From NCBI RefSeq assembly GCF_000715075.1, contig NC_134080.1, forward strand, positions 73,749,291 to 73,813,290: a stretch of 64,000 bases of DNA, written 5' to 3'. Positions 21,521 to 34,336 of the stretch are shown here, piece by piece (within the stretch, counting starts at the first letter, position 1; the number at the start of each line of letters is the position of its first letter). The position numbers were made by a program, and so were the translations under genes. Source of the stretch: Nicotiana tabacum (taxonomy: Eukaryota; Streptophyta; Magnoliopsida; Solanales; Solanaceae). The notes below the pieces were generated by a model, which ran no database searches, was not told the DNA's origin, and saw only the letters and a list, made by a program, of their open reading frames with translations.

Positions 21521-24308
21521 CTAGGCCTGAGGATGAGTTATCTGATGTTGTTATCACAGGTATTGTTCCAGTTTTCCATGGAGATGCTTTAGTTCTATTT
21601 AATCTGGGCTCTACTTATTCCTACGTGTCATCCTATTTTACTTCATATCTGGTTGTGCCTCGTGATTCTTTAAGTGCTCCTGTGTATGTGTCCACACCTG
21701 TAGGAGATTTTATTGTTGTAGATCGCGTCTATCTCTCTTGTGTGGTTACTATTGGGTGTCTTGAGACTAGCGTAGATTTCCTACTTCTTGATATGGTAGA
21801 TTTTGATGTCATCTTAGGTGTGGATTGACTGTCACCTTATCATGCTATATTGGATTGTCACGCCAAGACGGTGACCTTAGCCTTGTCGGGGTTGCCTCGA
21901 TTAGAGTGGAGGGGGACTCCTAGCCATTAGCATGATTATCTCTTATATTAAGGCTCGACGTATGGTCAAGAAGGGATGTCTAGCTTATTTGGCTTATATC
22001 CACGATTCTAGTGCAGAGGTTCCTTCCATGGACTTAATACCAGTTGTTCGTGAGTTTCCAGAGGCGTTTCCTGCAGATCTATCGGGGATGCCACCCGACA
22101 AAGATATTGACCTCGGTATTGATTTGGCTTCGGGCACTCAGCCCATTTCTATTCCACCATACCTAGTGTCTCTCCCTGGGGTGCACCTGTGTTGTTCGTG
22201 AACAAGAAAGATGGATCGATGAGGATGTGCATAGATTACCAGCAGTTGAACAAAGTCACCATCAAGAACAAGTATCAATTGCCGAGGATTGATGACTTAT
22301 TTGATAAGCTTCAGGGTGCCAATGTGTTTTCGAAGATTGATTTGAGGTCTGGCTACCATCAGTTGAAGATTAAGGCATTTGATATCCCTAAGATAGCTTT
22401 TCAGACTTGGTATGGGCATTATGAGTTTCTGGTGATGTCATTTGGGTTTACAATTTCCCCAACAACATTTATGGATTTGATGAACTGGGTGTTCAAGCCC
22501 TACTTAGATTCTATTGTGATTATATTTATTGATGACATCTTGATCTACTCCCGCAGTCGAGAGGAGCACGAGCAATATCTTTGGATTGTACTTCAGACTT
22601 TGAGAGCTATCCAGTTATATGCCAAGTTTTCAAAGTGCGAGTTTTGGTTAGACTCAGCCGCCTTTTTGGGACATGTCGTATCGGTAGAGGACATAACGAT
22701 GGATCATAAAAAAATCGAGGCAGTTTAGAACTGGCCTAGACCCACTTCAGCCACAGAGATCTGAGGTTTCCGGATTTGGTGGGTTATAATCACCGGTTTG
22801 TGGAGGGGTTTTCATCTATAGCAGCCCCATTGACCATATTGACCTAGAATGGTGCCCCGTTTTGATGGTCAGATGACTGTAAGTTGAGCTTTTAGGAGCT
22901 CAAGATTGCTTTGACTATGATGCTAGTAGTTGTGTTGCTCACCGGTTTAGGATCTTACATGGTGTATTGTGATGCATCTCGTATTGGGCTCGATGCAGTA
23001 TTGATGCAGGATGGCAGGTGATCGCATATGCATCACGAAAATTAAAGCTTCATGAGAAGAATTACCCTGTTTATGACTTAGAGTTGGCAGCCATAGTTCA
23101 TGTGCTGAAGATATGGAGGCACTATCTTTACGGCGTATCGTGTGAGGTATTCACGGATCATCAGAGTCTACAGTATTTGTTCAAGCAGAAGGATCTCAAT
23201 TTGAGGAAGAGGAGGTGGTGGAGTTGTTGAAAGATTATGATATCACCATTTTGTATTATCTTGGGAAGGCCAATCTGGTGGCCGATGCCTTGAGTAGAAA
23301 GGTAGTGAGTATGGTCAGCCTTGCGTACATTCCACTTGATGAGTGATTCCTTGCATCAAATGTTTAGGCTTTGTCTAACTAGTTCATGAGGTTAGACGTT
23401 TTAGAGCCCAATCGTGCTCTAGCTTGTATCGTCGCTTGGTCTTCCTTGTATGAGCGCATTAGAGAGCGGCAGTCTGATGACCCTCATTTGCTTGTCCTTA
23501 GGGACACAGTGCGGTACGGTGGTTCCAAGCAGGTTACTGTTGGAGATGATGGGGTTTTGAGGATGTATGGCCATATTTGTATGCCCAATGTGGATGGGCT
23601 TCATGAGTTGATTCTTGAAGAGGCCTATAGTTCCCAGTATTCTATTCATCCGGGTGCCGCCAAGATGTATTAGGACTTGCGGCAGCATTATTGGTGGAGA
23701 AGGATAAAGAAGGATATAGTTGCATATGTAGCTCAGTATCTAAATTGTCAGCAAGTAAATTACAAGCATCAGAGACCTAATGGTTGCTTTAGAAGTTAGC
23801 AATTGCTGAGTGGAAGTGGGAGCGTATTACTATGGATTTTGTTGTTGGACACACACAGACTTAGAGGAAGTTCGACGCGGTATGGGTCATTGTGGACAGG
23901 CTAACCAAGTCAGCACATTTCATTCATATGGTAGTTACCTACTCTTCAGAGCGGTTAGCTGAGATCTACATCCACGAGATCGTCCGTCTTCATGGTGTGC
24001 CAACGTCTATCATTTCTGATCAAGGTATGCAGTTCATCTTGCACTTCTGGAAGGCAGTACAGCATGAGTTGGGCACGCATGGTAAGTTGAGCACAACATT
24101 TTATCCCCAGACGGACGGACAGTCCGAGCGCACTATTAAGATATTAGAGCACATGCTTCGCGCTTGTGTTATAGATTTCGGGGGTTCTTGGGATCAGTTC
24201 TTGCCGCTTGCGGAGTTTGCCTACAACAACAGCTACCAGTCAAGCATTTAGATGGCTCCCTATGAGGCATTATACAGGAGCGGTGTCGTTCGCCGATTGG
24301 GTGGTTTG
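21521..24308 (+). pseudogene. Element C protease, reverse transcriptase, RNase H and integrase core (broken)
   Basis: Protease near 21590-21828 reads LFNLGSTYSYVS: the catalytic Asp of the DPGS motif is Asn (codon 21601-21603). Reverse transcriptase (21932-22728) has FIDD at 22525-22536 but lacks about 30 residues between 'ISIPPY' and 'VSPWGAP' near 22165. RNase H is at 22960-23300, the zinc-binding HHCC part of integrase at 23600-23780 and the core at 23830-24305, with Asp codons at 23835 and 24018. A one-base deletion near 24278 precedes the element D insertion at 24309. Roughly ten stops are seen overall. Confidence 0.85.
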
Positions 24309-27016
24309 TGTCACGACCCAAATTGGAGGGCCGCAATGGGCACTCGTGACATTACCTAACCGAGTACCAACGTAACGTATCTTTCTTATCATACAATCAT
24401 AGGTAAATGGGCTGGAAGGTCCGTCATGATATAACTAGAATAAAACATAAGGAATACTTGACATAGCACGACCTAAGATGTAATACAAACTTATACATGT
24501 GACATACGGTCTTATAAGACCCAAAATGAACACTCGTACAATAAACATAGGCCGACAAGGCCATACAATATTTCATATACATGACATCTATCTACAAGCC
24601 TCTAAGAGTACATACACATCATAAAGGTCGGGACAGGGCCCCTCCATACCAATCAATATGTTCATACCGACCAAATAGGCAACTCCGAAGCAAGTGGAGT
24701 GCACCAACACCTTTTGCTGAGCTGATAGCCTACTATGAGGAATGTCAACCTATCTATCGGGACCTGCGGGCATGAAACGCAGCATCCCCAGGCAAAAGAG
24801 ACGTCATTACGAATAAAGTACCGAGTATGTAAGACAGAAAAACATAAACAAGAACAGTAATGTAAAGAGAGATAGATGAGATACAACATGCAACATCTGA
24901 GTGCCTCTAGGGGCTACTGACATGAAATGAATAATACATAAATATACATAAACTTTTAAAAACATATGCCTCTGTGGGCATCATCATCATCATCATATCG
25001 TACCCGGCCTCAAAGAGGAATCGGTAAAAATGTACCCGGCCATCATAAGGTTCGGTAGAATTGTATCCACCCACGTGGAGCTCGATAAACCCAACTGATC
25101 AGTGGTTTCACAATAGGTGTCGTACCCGGCCGACTGTAGCACGGCTCGGTAGAGTAAAATAGATATTATATATAATGCATGTTGGACTCATGGAATCACG
25201 TTCTAAACCTTGTGGAGTGACGTAAGGTCGTTGCACCTTCGATTAACATTATATACACCCATAGCATAAATATGAACCTCAGTAGGATTTAAGGATCATA
25301 CATACTTTCTTAGAATAACTTTAAAAGGAAAGAACAACATGGGAAACCTTAGTTGCTAGGAGTAGAAGTAGATCCGTTATGAAATAGCGTATCGTTTATG
25401 TGAATTTTATTTTAGATCATACCAAAAGAAAGAAGGAAGTGCCTTAACATACCTTAAACCCATTGAGTCTTTAATACCTTCCAAGAAACTCTTCAAACAA
25501 GTTAACTCAATCTATCATAGTATAAGGAGATTCAAAATCAGTGCTGAGCAAAGGCTAAGTCTGTAGCTTAAGCTAGTAGCTCATTTATGTAAATTCGGGC
25601 TGCATCTCCCCTGTAACAAGGGACTCCCCCAATACCATATACCAACAACAACAAGAAAAACCATAGAAATCCATCAATATATAAATATCAATAACAAGAC
25701 ATCATATAACAACAACAAGTCACAACTACTTCACGACGAACGGCAAGCTCCGATTGGAATCCGTATAACCCATATCACCCCTTATAGACTTCTGACATTA
25801 ACTTAAAAGTATCATTAACATGATAATGAAGTCATTCATCAATGATTCCATCCTTATACCATATATTTATAACAAAGGAAACAATCCTCAACTCCAACTA
25901 TCTTCAATTAGTAACTTTATTTACTAGTTCATGCCTACTCCATCCATTTAACTTAATCAACATCAGTATAACCGTAAGAACATGCAAGAACACAATACAC
26001 ATACCTACTACAGTAACTTCAAGTCGAAATCCAAGTTATATTCAGCTTACAACAACCCTCAATGGAAAAACAACACCATAGAAGTGACTTAAGCTAATCC
26101 AAGTATTATCTTGTAGTTTATCATCCTAACAATTTAACCAACATACAAGCAAGCTTAAGAACAATTAGTAGGATGTTATACTCACCTTATCCAGTAGCAA
26201 TAACTTGGAATTTTATCCAAACACAGCCCACAACAATCCTCAATGACAACACAACCTCAACGAGGTGTTGTTCTTCACTAGAACTAAATTTTGATGTAGA
26301 AATATGGTGTAATCACTTCAAACCCTTATGGTAACTATTTAGAAGGGTTAGGAGAAGTTTGGAGATTAAGTTGAGTTGAAAATGAGTTACAAATAGGCGT
26401 CCAAATCGTTTACAAAGTGAAATAGGTCGACCATCGCCTAAGTGGGTCCCATTGGGAGCTGCTTGCGCGGTCTCGCAAAAACGCGAATATCTCTCTACTC
26501 CGATGTCGTATCGACAAACGGTTTAATATATTAGAAACTAGCCTCGTAGATCTTTAATTAGGTAGCTATATCACCCTATAATTCTAAGTATATTTGGTGA
26601 AAATCTATCTACATTTGACCTAATTTTCAGCAAATTTATGAATGTAACTTGTGATGACCTTTGCCAACTCTTGTTCCATAACTTGCTTGCCTTAAAAATG
26701 TAGCAAATGACTATCAAACGACTAAAATAACTCATAGCATAACCTCCTTATCATGTTAAGAACCCTAGTTTCACCCCAAAGTACATGTTATAACATTCTA
26801 AACTTGTCGACTTTCGACGATACTTATTTTCTTCAATTTGTTTAGCTTCTAAGAGTTCCAACCCTTTTGGTACTCGTTATTCATGATCTTAAATATTTGT
26901 GACCTTCAAGGTAACATTATTAAATTACTTTATTTGCTTCCTAATATAATTTCATTTCTGAGCTTACATCAATGGCTTATGACGTACTCTCACGTATGAA
27001 AATATGGGGTGTAACA
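24309..27016 (-). repeat. 3' LTR of element D
   Basis: Almost the same length as 39763-42469 and about 88-90% identical in blocks compared by eye. Carries a minisatellite at about 24985-25150. Followed on the element strand by a polypurine-type tract (CATTCCCCCATTTGG on the plus strand, 27018-27035). Confidence 0.85.
24985..25150. repeat. Minisatellite in element D 3' LTR
   Basis: Three to four units of about 40-45 bp with TACCCGGCC..CTCGGTA (variants GTACCCGGCCATCATAAGG). The partial complementarity TACC/GGTA makes each unit a potential short hairpin. The sister LTR has the same array at about 40440-40610. Confidence 0.5.
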
Positions 27017-27319
27017 TCATTCCCCCATTTGGAACATTCGTCCTCGAATGCTGACTGATGCACTTATTAGTTTCATAAACTATAGCTCTTAAAAATACTT
27101 TAATTCTCATCTTGCCATCTAGACAATTGTTTTGTGAATAAATTCAAACACCGGGGCATTCCCCCCTTTAAGCATCTTTCTCACGCCATGACATGTGGTC
27201 GGAATTCTTCCAATCTCGACTATTGCTACCTAATGTCATTCAGTATGTACGACTGTGTCCTTGTATTAGTGCCTAGCGACTCTTCTCCCCTTTTTCCTTC
27301 ATCTTTTAACCAATCTCTA

Positions 27320-29175
27320 TGTTACATCTCGCGTTTTCGTACGTTAAAAGTTTTGTCTTTGGTTAATTGACATAGATTCGGGGGTGAGATCATCATGATG
27401 TTAAAGTACTTACGCTATTTATAACAAGCAATAAATAAGTGTTATGAAGGATAAAGGGGTACATAAATTAAAGAAAACGAGTTTCGTACAGGTCGAACAA
27501 TAATACCCGATAATTATGAACTAGTACCATGCAAGGTACCATATGACCACAGTAGTATTATATATAAAGTATATATGAAGTATTTTAAAAATAAATAGAA
27601 ATTTAAGTAATTTGTGGTAATTTTTAAATTATGAGGGTAATTAATTAATTACCGGGTAATAGGACAATACCCAGTTAACTAATAAATGGATAAAAATTTA
27701 ATAAATTAATCACTCTCCACGTGGCACAAGGCCACCAATTTAAGAAATGACTCACTACACATAAGTGTAGGTGTCTACCTAATAGTCAAATATGACTTAA
27801 GCTTAAAGTGACTAAGACTTGTAAAATCTTATCTAATTGGACCATTTGTTCTTAGCTTCAAGTCATGTCATGAAATCAAGAACTTGGAAATAGATTCTCG
27901 TCCAAAATATTTTCCAAAGAGTTCAAGTGAAATTTCAAAGTTCAACAATAGGTTAAATCCATTTTTGTCCTTGTTAAAAAACGTTAGAAGCAAAGCAGAA
28001 CAAATTTGTCCAAGATTTCAAGTTCGTCCAAGTGTGAATTTCGTCCATATTTCACAGAAGCAGATTCGTTCAAACAATTCCAGGAACAGGTACGTTAAGG
28101 CCCTCCCTTCTTTCTTTTGGCATGGTCAAAATTATACTGAAGAAATGAGCAAACACATAATTTCCATAAATTACTCTATTTATAGAATTATTAGGGGTGT
28201 CTATATTTTTGATTCCCCATGAAAATTATTATTATTTTCTGTTCATGGGTCTCAGAATAATACACAGTTGGAAAAGTTTATCCAGAAGGAATATTAAGAT
28301 TATTACGTATTTTTCATGCATTTCAATACATGTGCATTGACCCATGACCATATGGCGTTATATATGCATATATATGTAAATATATGTATATGGGAAATGG
28401 GAAAAGGTTACGGCGTTATATACGCACCACCACCTGATCAGCTGGTATATGTTGATGATGTTGCTCATAGTGGCCGAGATGATATTATGGGATGCCCTCA
28501 GTGGCTTGATGATATTATGTACACCCATACCTATGCATGGCACAAAATTTATACGCACGTATATGATATTATGAACGTTTAAGAATTTACAAAATTATTC
28601 AGATTTAAAGATGTGTTTATGTATTCCATGTTTCATCTATGTCATTTATGTACTAATTTTCATGCCTTACATACTCAATACATTTTTCGTACTGATTCCC
28701 TATTTTACGGGGCCTGTATTTCATGCCCGCAGGTGAAGGTAGGCAAGCTGACGATCCCCCTTCTTAGGATCCCTGATCAGCGAGAGTTGGCCTGCTCTAT
28801 TTGATCTGGAGCTGCTTTTGATTTTGGTACGATGCATTTGTGTATATATATGTATATGGGTATAATGTGGCTCAGTCCCATCTTTGTACAGTTATGTTTC
28901 TATTGGAGTTCTGTGGATAGTATGTCTAGTTGGGTTATATGTGGCCTTGTCGGCTTTCAGTTTTGGATGTATAGTTGTCTATAGCAGCCTTGCCGGCTCG
29001 CCCACTATATTATGCATGTATACGTATATATGCATTGATGGCAGGTTCCCTTCACGTATGTTAATTTCGTAATGCAGCAAATATTATTCAGGTTCATATC
29101 TTAGATGCATGCTTAGGGGTGTTTGACAGGTAGGACTCAGGCACCCGTCGCGGCCCATCAGTTTGGGTCGTGACA
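27320..29175 (+). repeat. 5' LTR of element E
   Basis: TGTTACATCTC..GGGTCGTGACA. Its start resembles that of D read on the minus strand (TGTTACACCCC), and both end TTTGGGTCGTGACA. About 28 bp present in the 3' LTR near 34505-34530 are missing here. Confidence 0.9.
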
Positions 29176-29179
29176 AAAG

Positions 29180-29191
29180 TGGTATCAGAAC
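29180..29191 (+). promoter_or_regulatory. Primer-binding site of element E
   Basis: TGGTATCAGAAC, four bases after the LTR, matches the initiator tRNA-Met primer site except for the last G to A. Confidence 0.85.
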
Positions 29192-29368
29192 AGTTCTGTC
29201 CTAGGGTTGTCTACAGACCGTTTCTAGTAGAGTCTTGTTTATGGGTGTGTCATGCACCAAGCTTATAGACATGAGGCTACAGGACATATAGGATGTTATC
29301 CTCTCTTTTTATCTCAGATCGTGCGATACAAGAATTCATGTTCCTAACGATATGTTATATTTTCAACA

Positions 29369-30600
29369 ATGCCTCGAAAAAGTACGGCCGCCCAGAAGGG
29401 AAAGTTCGTGGCCGGTGAGACTACTAGTCGAGCGCCACGAGTTACCAGGGCTTGGGGAGAGTCTCATGGTGAGGTTCCATCTCAGACTTCACATACCCCG
29501 CCCTTTCCAGAAGAGCTCTGAGGGGCACCAGCTCCAGTGCCCTCCCCTGTACATTTAGCACCTCTGCTGAATACACCGGGTCAGGAGATAAGAGATGTTA
29601 TTCAGTTATTAACCCGATTAGTAGTCGCACAGGCTCGGCATCAGAAAGTATGTATTGGTCACGCAGATAGGTCCGTGAGTGCGAGAGTTCATGACTTTAT
29701 TAATTTAGACCCTCCGGTAATCACTAGAGCAGATCCAAACAAGGACCCTCAGGTATTTATTGATAGAGTGCAGAGGACGTTACGGGTAATGAAGGCCACT
29801 GCGACTGAGTCAGTTGAGCTAGCTTCTTATAGACTTTGAGATGTTGCAGTTAATTGGTACGAGTCTTGGGAATTGTCCAGAGGTGAGGTTGCCCCTCCAG
29901 TAGTGTGGCAGGAGTTTATAGAAGCTTTTCTTCGTCATTATCTGCCACCAGAGCTTAGGCAAGCTAGAGTTGATAGGTTCTTGACCCTTCGGTAGTGTAA
30001 CATGAGTGTTCGGGAGTACAATCTTTAGTTTGATTTGTTGGCTAGGTATGCTCCCACTATTGTATCTAAAATAGAGGATCGGGTTCACCGGTTCGTGATG
30101 GGATTAGAGCCTCACTTGCTTAACGATTGTATGTCGGTCTCACTTCAGCCAGACATGGATATTTCTCTTATTCAGGCATACGGTCAGGGTGTAGAGGAGT
30201 GTAAATAGAAACAGAGGGCCGATCATGAGCATGATAGGGCCCAAAATAAGAGAGCGAGGTCTTCAGGTCCTTCTGGTGAGTTTCGAGGTGGTCAAAGGTA
30301 GCAATACTTGAGGTATCCATCCTAGCCATTGGCTAGCGCGCCCCCTCAGTTTGGCGGTAAGAGATTTTATCATTCTACATATTCAGGGTCTGGTCAGAAT
30401 TTCAGGGACTCAGGTTCTCAGTATAGGGGTGAGTCAAATCAGATGAGGCCACCCTTGCCACGATGTACTCAATATGGTAAGCAGCATACCGGGCAGTGTC
30501 GTATGGGATTAGGTGTTTGTTATACTTGTGGTTATCCGGGCCACGTTTGAAGGATTGTCCAATGAGGGGTGATGCAAGCATAGCTCAACCGTCGGGATCT
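29369..30600 (+). pseudogene. Element E gag remnant
   Basis: The ATG at 29369 reads MPRKSTAAQKGKFVAGETTS. The gag core is recognisable in 'DPPVITRADPNKDPQVFIDR' (29700-29770), 'FIEAFLRHYLPPELRQARVD' (29915-29970) and 'ARYAPTIVSKIEDRVHRFVM' (30045-30105). A CCHC knuckle begins CYTCGYPGH at about 30518, where a frameshift follows. Stops near 29519, 29837, 29995, 30028 and 30208 end any Gag early. Confidence 0.85.
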
Positions 30601-33600
30601 GTAGCTGGTTCATCATCATCAGTACGCCCCCCTGGGAAAGGTCCCCAAATACCAATGAGTCGTGGTAGAGGCAAGGGTGGAGCATCTAGCTCGAGCAGCC
30701 CTCACAACCGCACTTATGCATTGGCAGGACGACAGGACCAGGAGTCATCGCCTGATGTTGTTATAGGTATATTATCAGTCTCCTCCTATGATGTATATGC
30801 ACTGATTGACCCAGGTTCCACCTTATCATACGTTACTCTGCTAATTGCTGGTAAGTTTGGAATAAAACCTGAATTGGTTAAACTTTTTGAGGTGTCTACA
30901 CCTGTTGGGGACTCGGTGATAGCTAAGCAAGTATATAGGGGTTGTATAATAGTAGTTCATGTCGAACTACTGTAGAAGACTTAATCGAGTTAGATATGGT
31001 AGAATTTGGTCTTATAATGGGTATGGATTGGTTGGCTTCTTGTCATGCCAACGTTGATTGCAGATCAAAGATAGTCAGATTTCAATTTTTGGGGGAGCCT
31101 ATTTTGGAGTGGAAAGGTAATACGGCATTGACGAGAGGTAGATTTATTTCCTATATAAAGGAATGGAAGATGATCAATAAGGGCTGTATTTATCACTTAG
31201 TTCGGGTTCAGGATATGGAAGTAGAGTCACCAACCATTCAGTCCATCCCAGTGGTTAATGAGTTTCCCGTTGTTTTTCCCGATGAACTTTCGGGTCTCCC
31301 GCCAGAATGAGAAATTGAGTTTTCTATTGACCGACTACTAGATACTCACCCAATATCCATTCCTACCTATAGAATGGCCCCCGCAGAGCTGAAAGAATTG
31401 AAAGAACAATTAAAGGACTTACTTGAAAAAGGATTTATCAGACCTAGTACGTCACCGTGGGGAGCATATGTTTTGTTTGTAAGAAATAAAGATGGTTCCT
31501 TATGAATGCGTATTGATTATAGGTAGTTGAATAAGGTGACGATCAAGAATAAGTACCCGCTCCTGAGAATTCATGACTTATTCGATCAATTGCAAGGTGC
31601 CAAGTGTTTTTCAAAGATAGACTTGAGGTTCGGGTACCATCAGGTAAGGGTTAAGGATGAAGATATTCCGAAGACAACATTCAGGACTAGATATGGGCAC
31701 TTTGAATTTCAGGTTTTGTCGTTCGGTCTGACCAATGCCCCAATAGTATTCATGGATTTGATGAACCGTGTGTTCAGGCCTTTCTTATATCTGCTCATAA
31801 TTGTATTTATTGACGATATATTGGTGTATTCTCTTTCAGAGGATGAGCATGCAGATCATCTGCGTACTGTGCTAAGCGTTCTATAAGAAGGGAAGTTGTA
31901 TGCAAAACTCTCTAAATATGAATTCTGGTTGAACTTTGTAGCTTTCATTGGGCATGTTATTTCGGGTGAAGGCATCCGGGTGGATACACAAAAGATTGAG
32001 GCAGTAAAGACTTGGCCTAGACCCATAACACCGACGGAGGTTCGTAGCTTTCTTGGTTTGGCAAGTTATTACAGGAGATTTGTAGAGGGATTTTCTTCTC
32101 TTTCTGCACCTTTGACAAAGTTGACTCAGAAGGGAGAAAAGTCTTAATGGACTGATGCTTCCAGAAGGGACAGATTGTTACGTTATCTATTGTGATGCTT
32201 TAGGCGTTGGGTTGGGTTGTGTGCTGATGCAGCGTGGTAAGGTTATGGCTTATGCTTCTAGACAACTAAGAAAGCACGAGAAGAACTACCCAACCCACGA
32301 TTTAAAGTTAGCTTCGGTAATTCATGCACTAAAGATGTGGAGGCACTACTTGTATGTCATTCATGTTGATATCTATACGGATTATAAGAGCCTCTAGTAC
32401 ATCTTCAAGCAAAAGGAATTGAATCTACGTTAAAGGAGATGGTTGGAGCTACTTAAAGACTATGATGTTGGTATTTTATGCCATCCGGGGAAGGCGAACG
32501 TAGTAGCTGATGCCCTCAGCAGTAGATCTATGGGTAGCCCGTTGTATTTGTAGCCAGCAAAGAGGGGAATAGCCCATAAGGTTCATCAGCTAGCTAGTCT
32601 TGGAGTTCGGTTACTGGACTCAGGGACGTTGGAATTACTCTTCAGGATACGGCAACATCCTTAATTAACTGAAGTAAAGGAAGGCCAGTACGAGTATCCT
32701 GTGTTAGTTCATTATAGTGATACCACCCTTCAGAAGGAGAAGACGCCATTTGAAATTACAGATGATGGGGTCCTCAGATATCGAGGACGATTATGTGTGC
32801 CTAATGCTGCAGGGCTACGTCGGCAGTTTATGGGAGAAACTCACTATTCTCGTTATTCTATCCATCCAGGAGCGAAAAAGATCTATCATGACATCAGGGA
32901 AGTATATTGGTAGGATGGAATGAAAAAGGATATAGCAGAATTTGTTGCCTAGTGTCCTAACTGTTAGTAGGTTAAGATTGAGCATCAAAAACCAGGTGGA
33001 TTATTGCAGGCTATGGAGATTCCGACTTGGAAATAGGAAATAATCAATATGGACTTCATTGTAGGCTTACCTCGTACCCAGCGTAAGTTTGATTTGATAT
33101 GGGTGATTGTTGATAGGCTTACCAAGTCAGCCCATTTTCTGCCAGTTACAACTACATATTCCTTAGAGGATTATGCGAGGCTTTATATCAAGGAAATAGT
33201 ACGACTCCATGGTGTCCCTGTATCTATTATCTCAGATAGAGGAGCTCAATTTACAGCTAAATTTTAGAAGTCCTTCCAAAAAGGATTGGGGACTTAAGTA
33301 AGTCTTAGTACAACATTTCATCCCCAGACAAGCGGACAGGCTGAGCGTACTATTCAAACACTGGAGGATATGTTACGAGCTTGTGTATCATACTTCAAAG
33401 GTAGCTGGGACAATCATCTGCCGCTTATTGAGTTCGCATATAATAATAGTTACCATTCCAGTATTCGGATGGCTCTATACGAAGCTTTTTATAGGCGGAA
33501 GTATAGGTCGCCTATAGGGTGAGTTGATGTTGGAGAATCTGGATTACATGTTCCAGACCTGGTTCAGCAAGCCATAGAAAAAGTAAAGCTTATCTGTGAT

Positions 33601-34080
33601 CGACTATTGACAGCTCAGAGTTGTCAGAAGTCATATTCTGACGTGCGCCGACGAGATTTAGAGTTCGGGGTTGATGACTAGGTATTCTTAAAGGTGTCGC
33701 CTATGAAGGGTGTGATGAGGTTTGGCAAGAAAGGCAAACTTAGCCCACAATATATTGGGCCTTATAGGATCATTCAGAGAGTGGGCCGAGTAGCTTATAA
33801 GTTAGAATTACCCTCAAAATTGTAGTCTTTCCATCCAGTTTTTCATGTATCTATGTTATGAAAGTGCATTGGAGATCTTACCAGAGTTGTTCCCACGAAT
33901 GATGTACAGATTATAGAAGACTTATCATACGAGGAAGTTTTGGTTGCCATCCTAGGCCGACAAATCCGCAAGCTACGGAATAAAGAGGTAGCCTCTGTGA
34001 AAGTACTTTGGAGAAACAACAATGTGGAAGAAATGACCTGGGAGGCCGAGGAAAACATGAAGTCTAGATATCCCTAACTA
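30601..34080 (+). pseudogene. Element E pol remnant with chromodomain
   Basis: The protease motif ALIDPGSTLSYV keeps its catalytic Asp (30808-30810). Reverse transcriptase spans about 31230-31890 with FIDD at 31806-31817. RNase H is at 32150-32560. The integrase zinc-binding part is at 32840-32990 and the core at 33049-33350 ('[15 protein letters not shown]', 'ISDRGAQFT'). The C-terminal module '[15 protein letters not shown]' is at 33700-33745. The chromodomain, about 33930-34075, has 'LRNKEVASVKVLWRN' and 'MTWEAEENMKSRYP'. More than ten stops or frameshifts break it. Confidence 0.88.
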
Positions 34081-34322
34081 TTTCCTCCTCCAGAGAAGGG
34101 TCCGACTGAGACGTCATAATCATAAGGTACGTGTACAAATTCTTTTATGGGTTATTGTCATTGGTCGTGTGAGGCCATTGTCGTTATTGATAATTGTGGT
34201 CCGGTGTGGCATTGGATTATGAAGCTTTTACAGGGAGAGTTGGTAGTAGTGTTGTTACAAAGGCGACCCTGCCAAAGTTATATTGATCACGTGGAGTTGA
34301 ACATTCAAGGACGAATGTTTCT

Positions 34323-34336
34323 AAGGGGGGGAAGGA
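34323..34336 (+). promoter_or_regulatory. Polypurine tract of element E
   Basis: AAGGGGGGGAAGGA directly precedes the 3' LTR; it would prime plus-strand cDNA. Confidence 0.85.
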
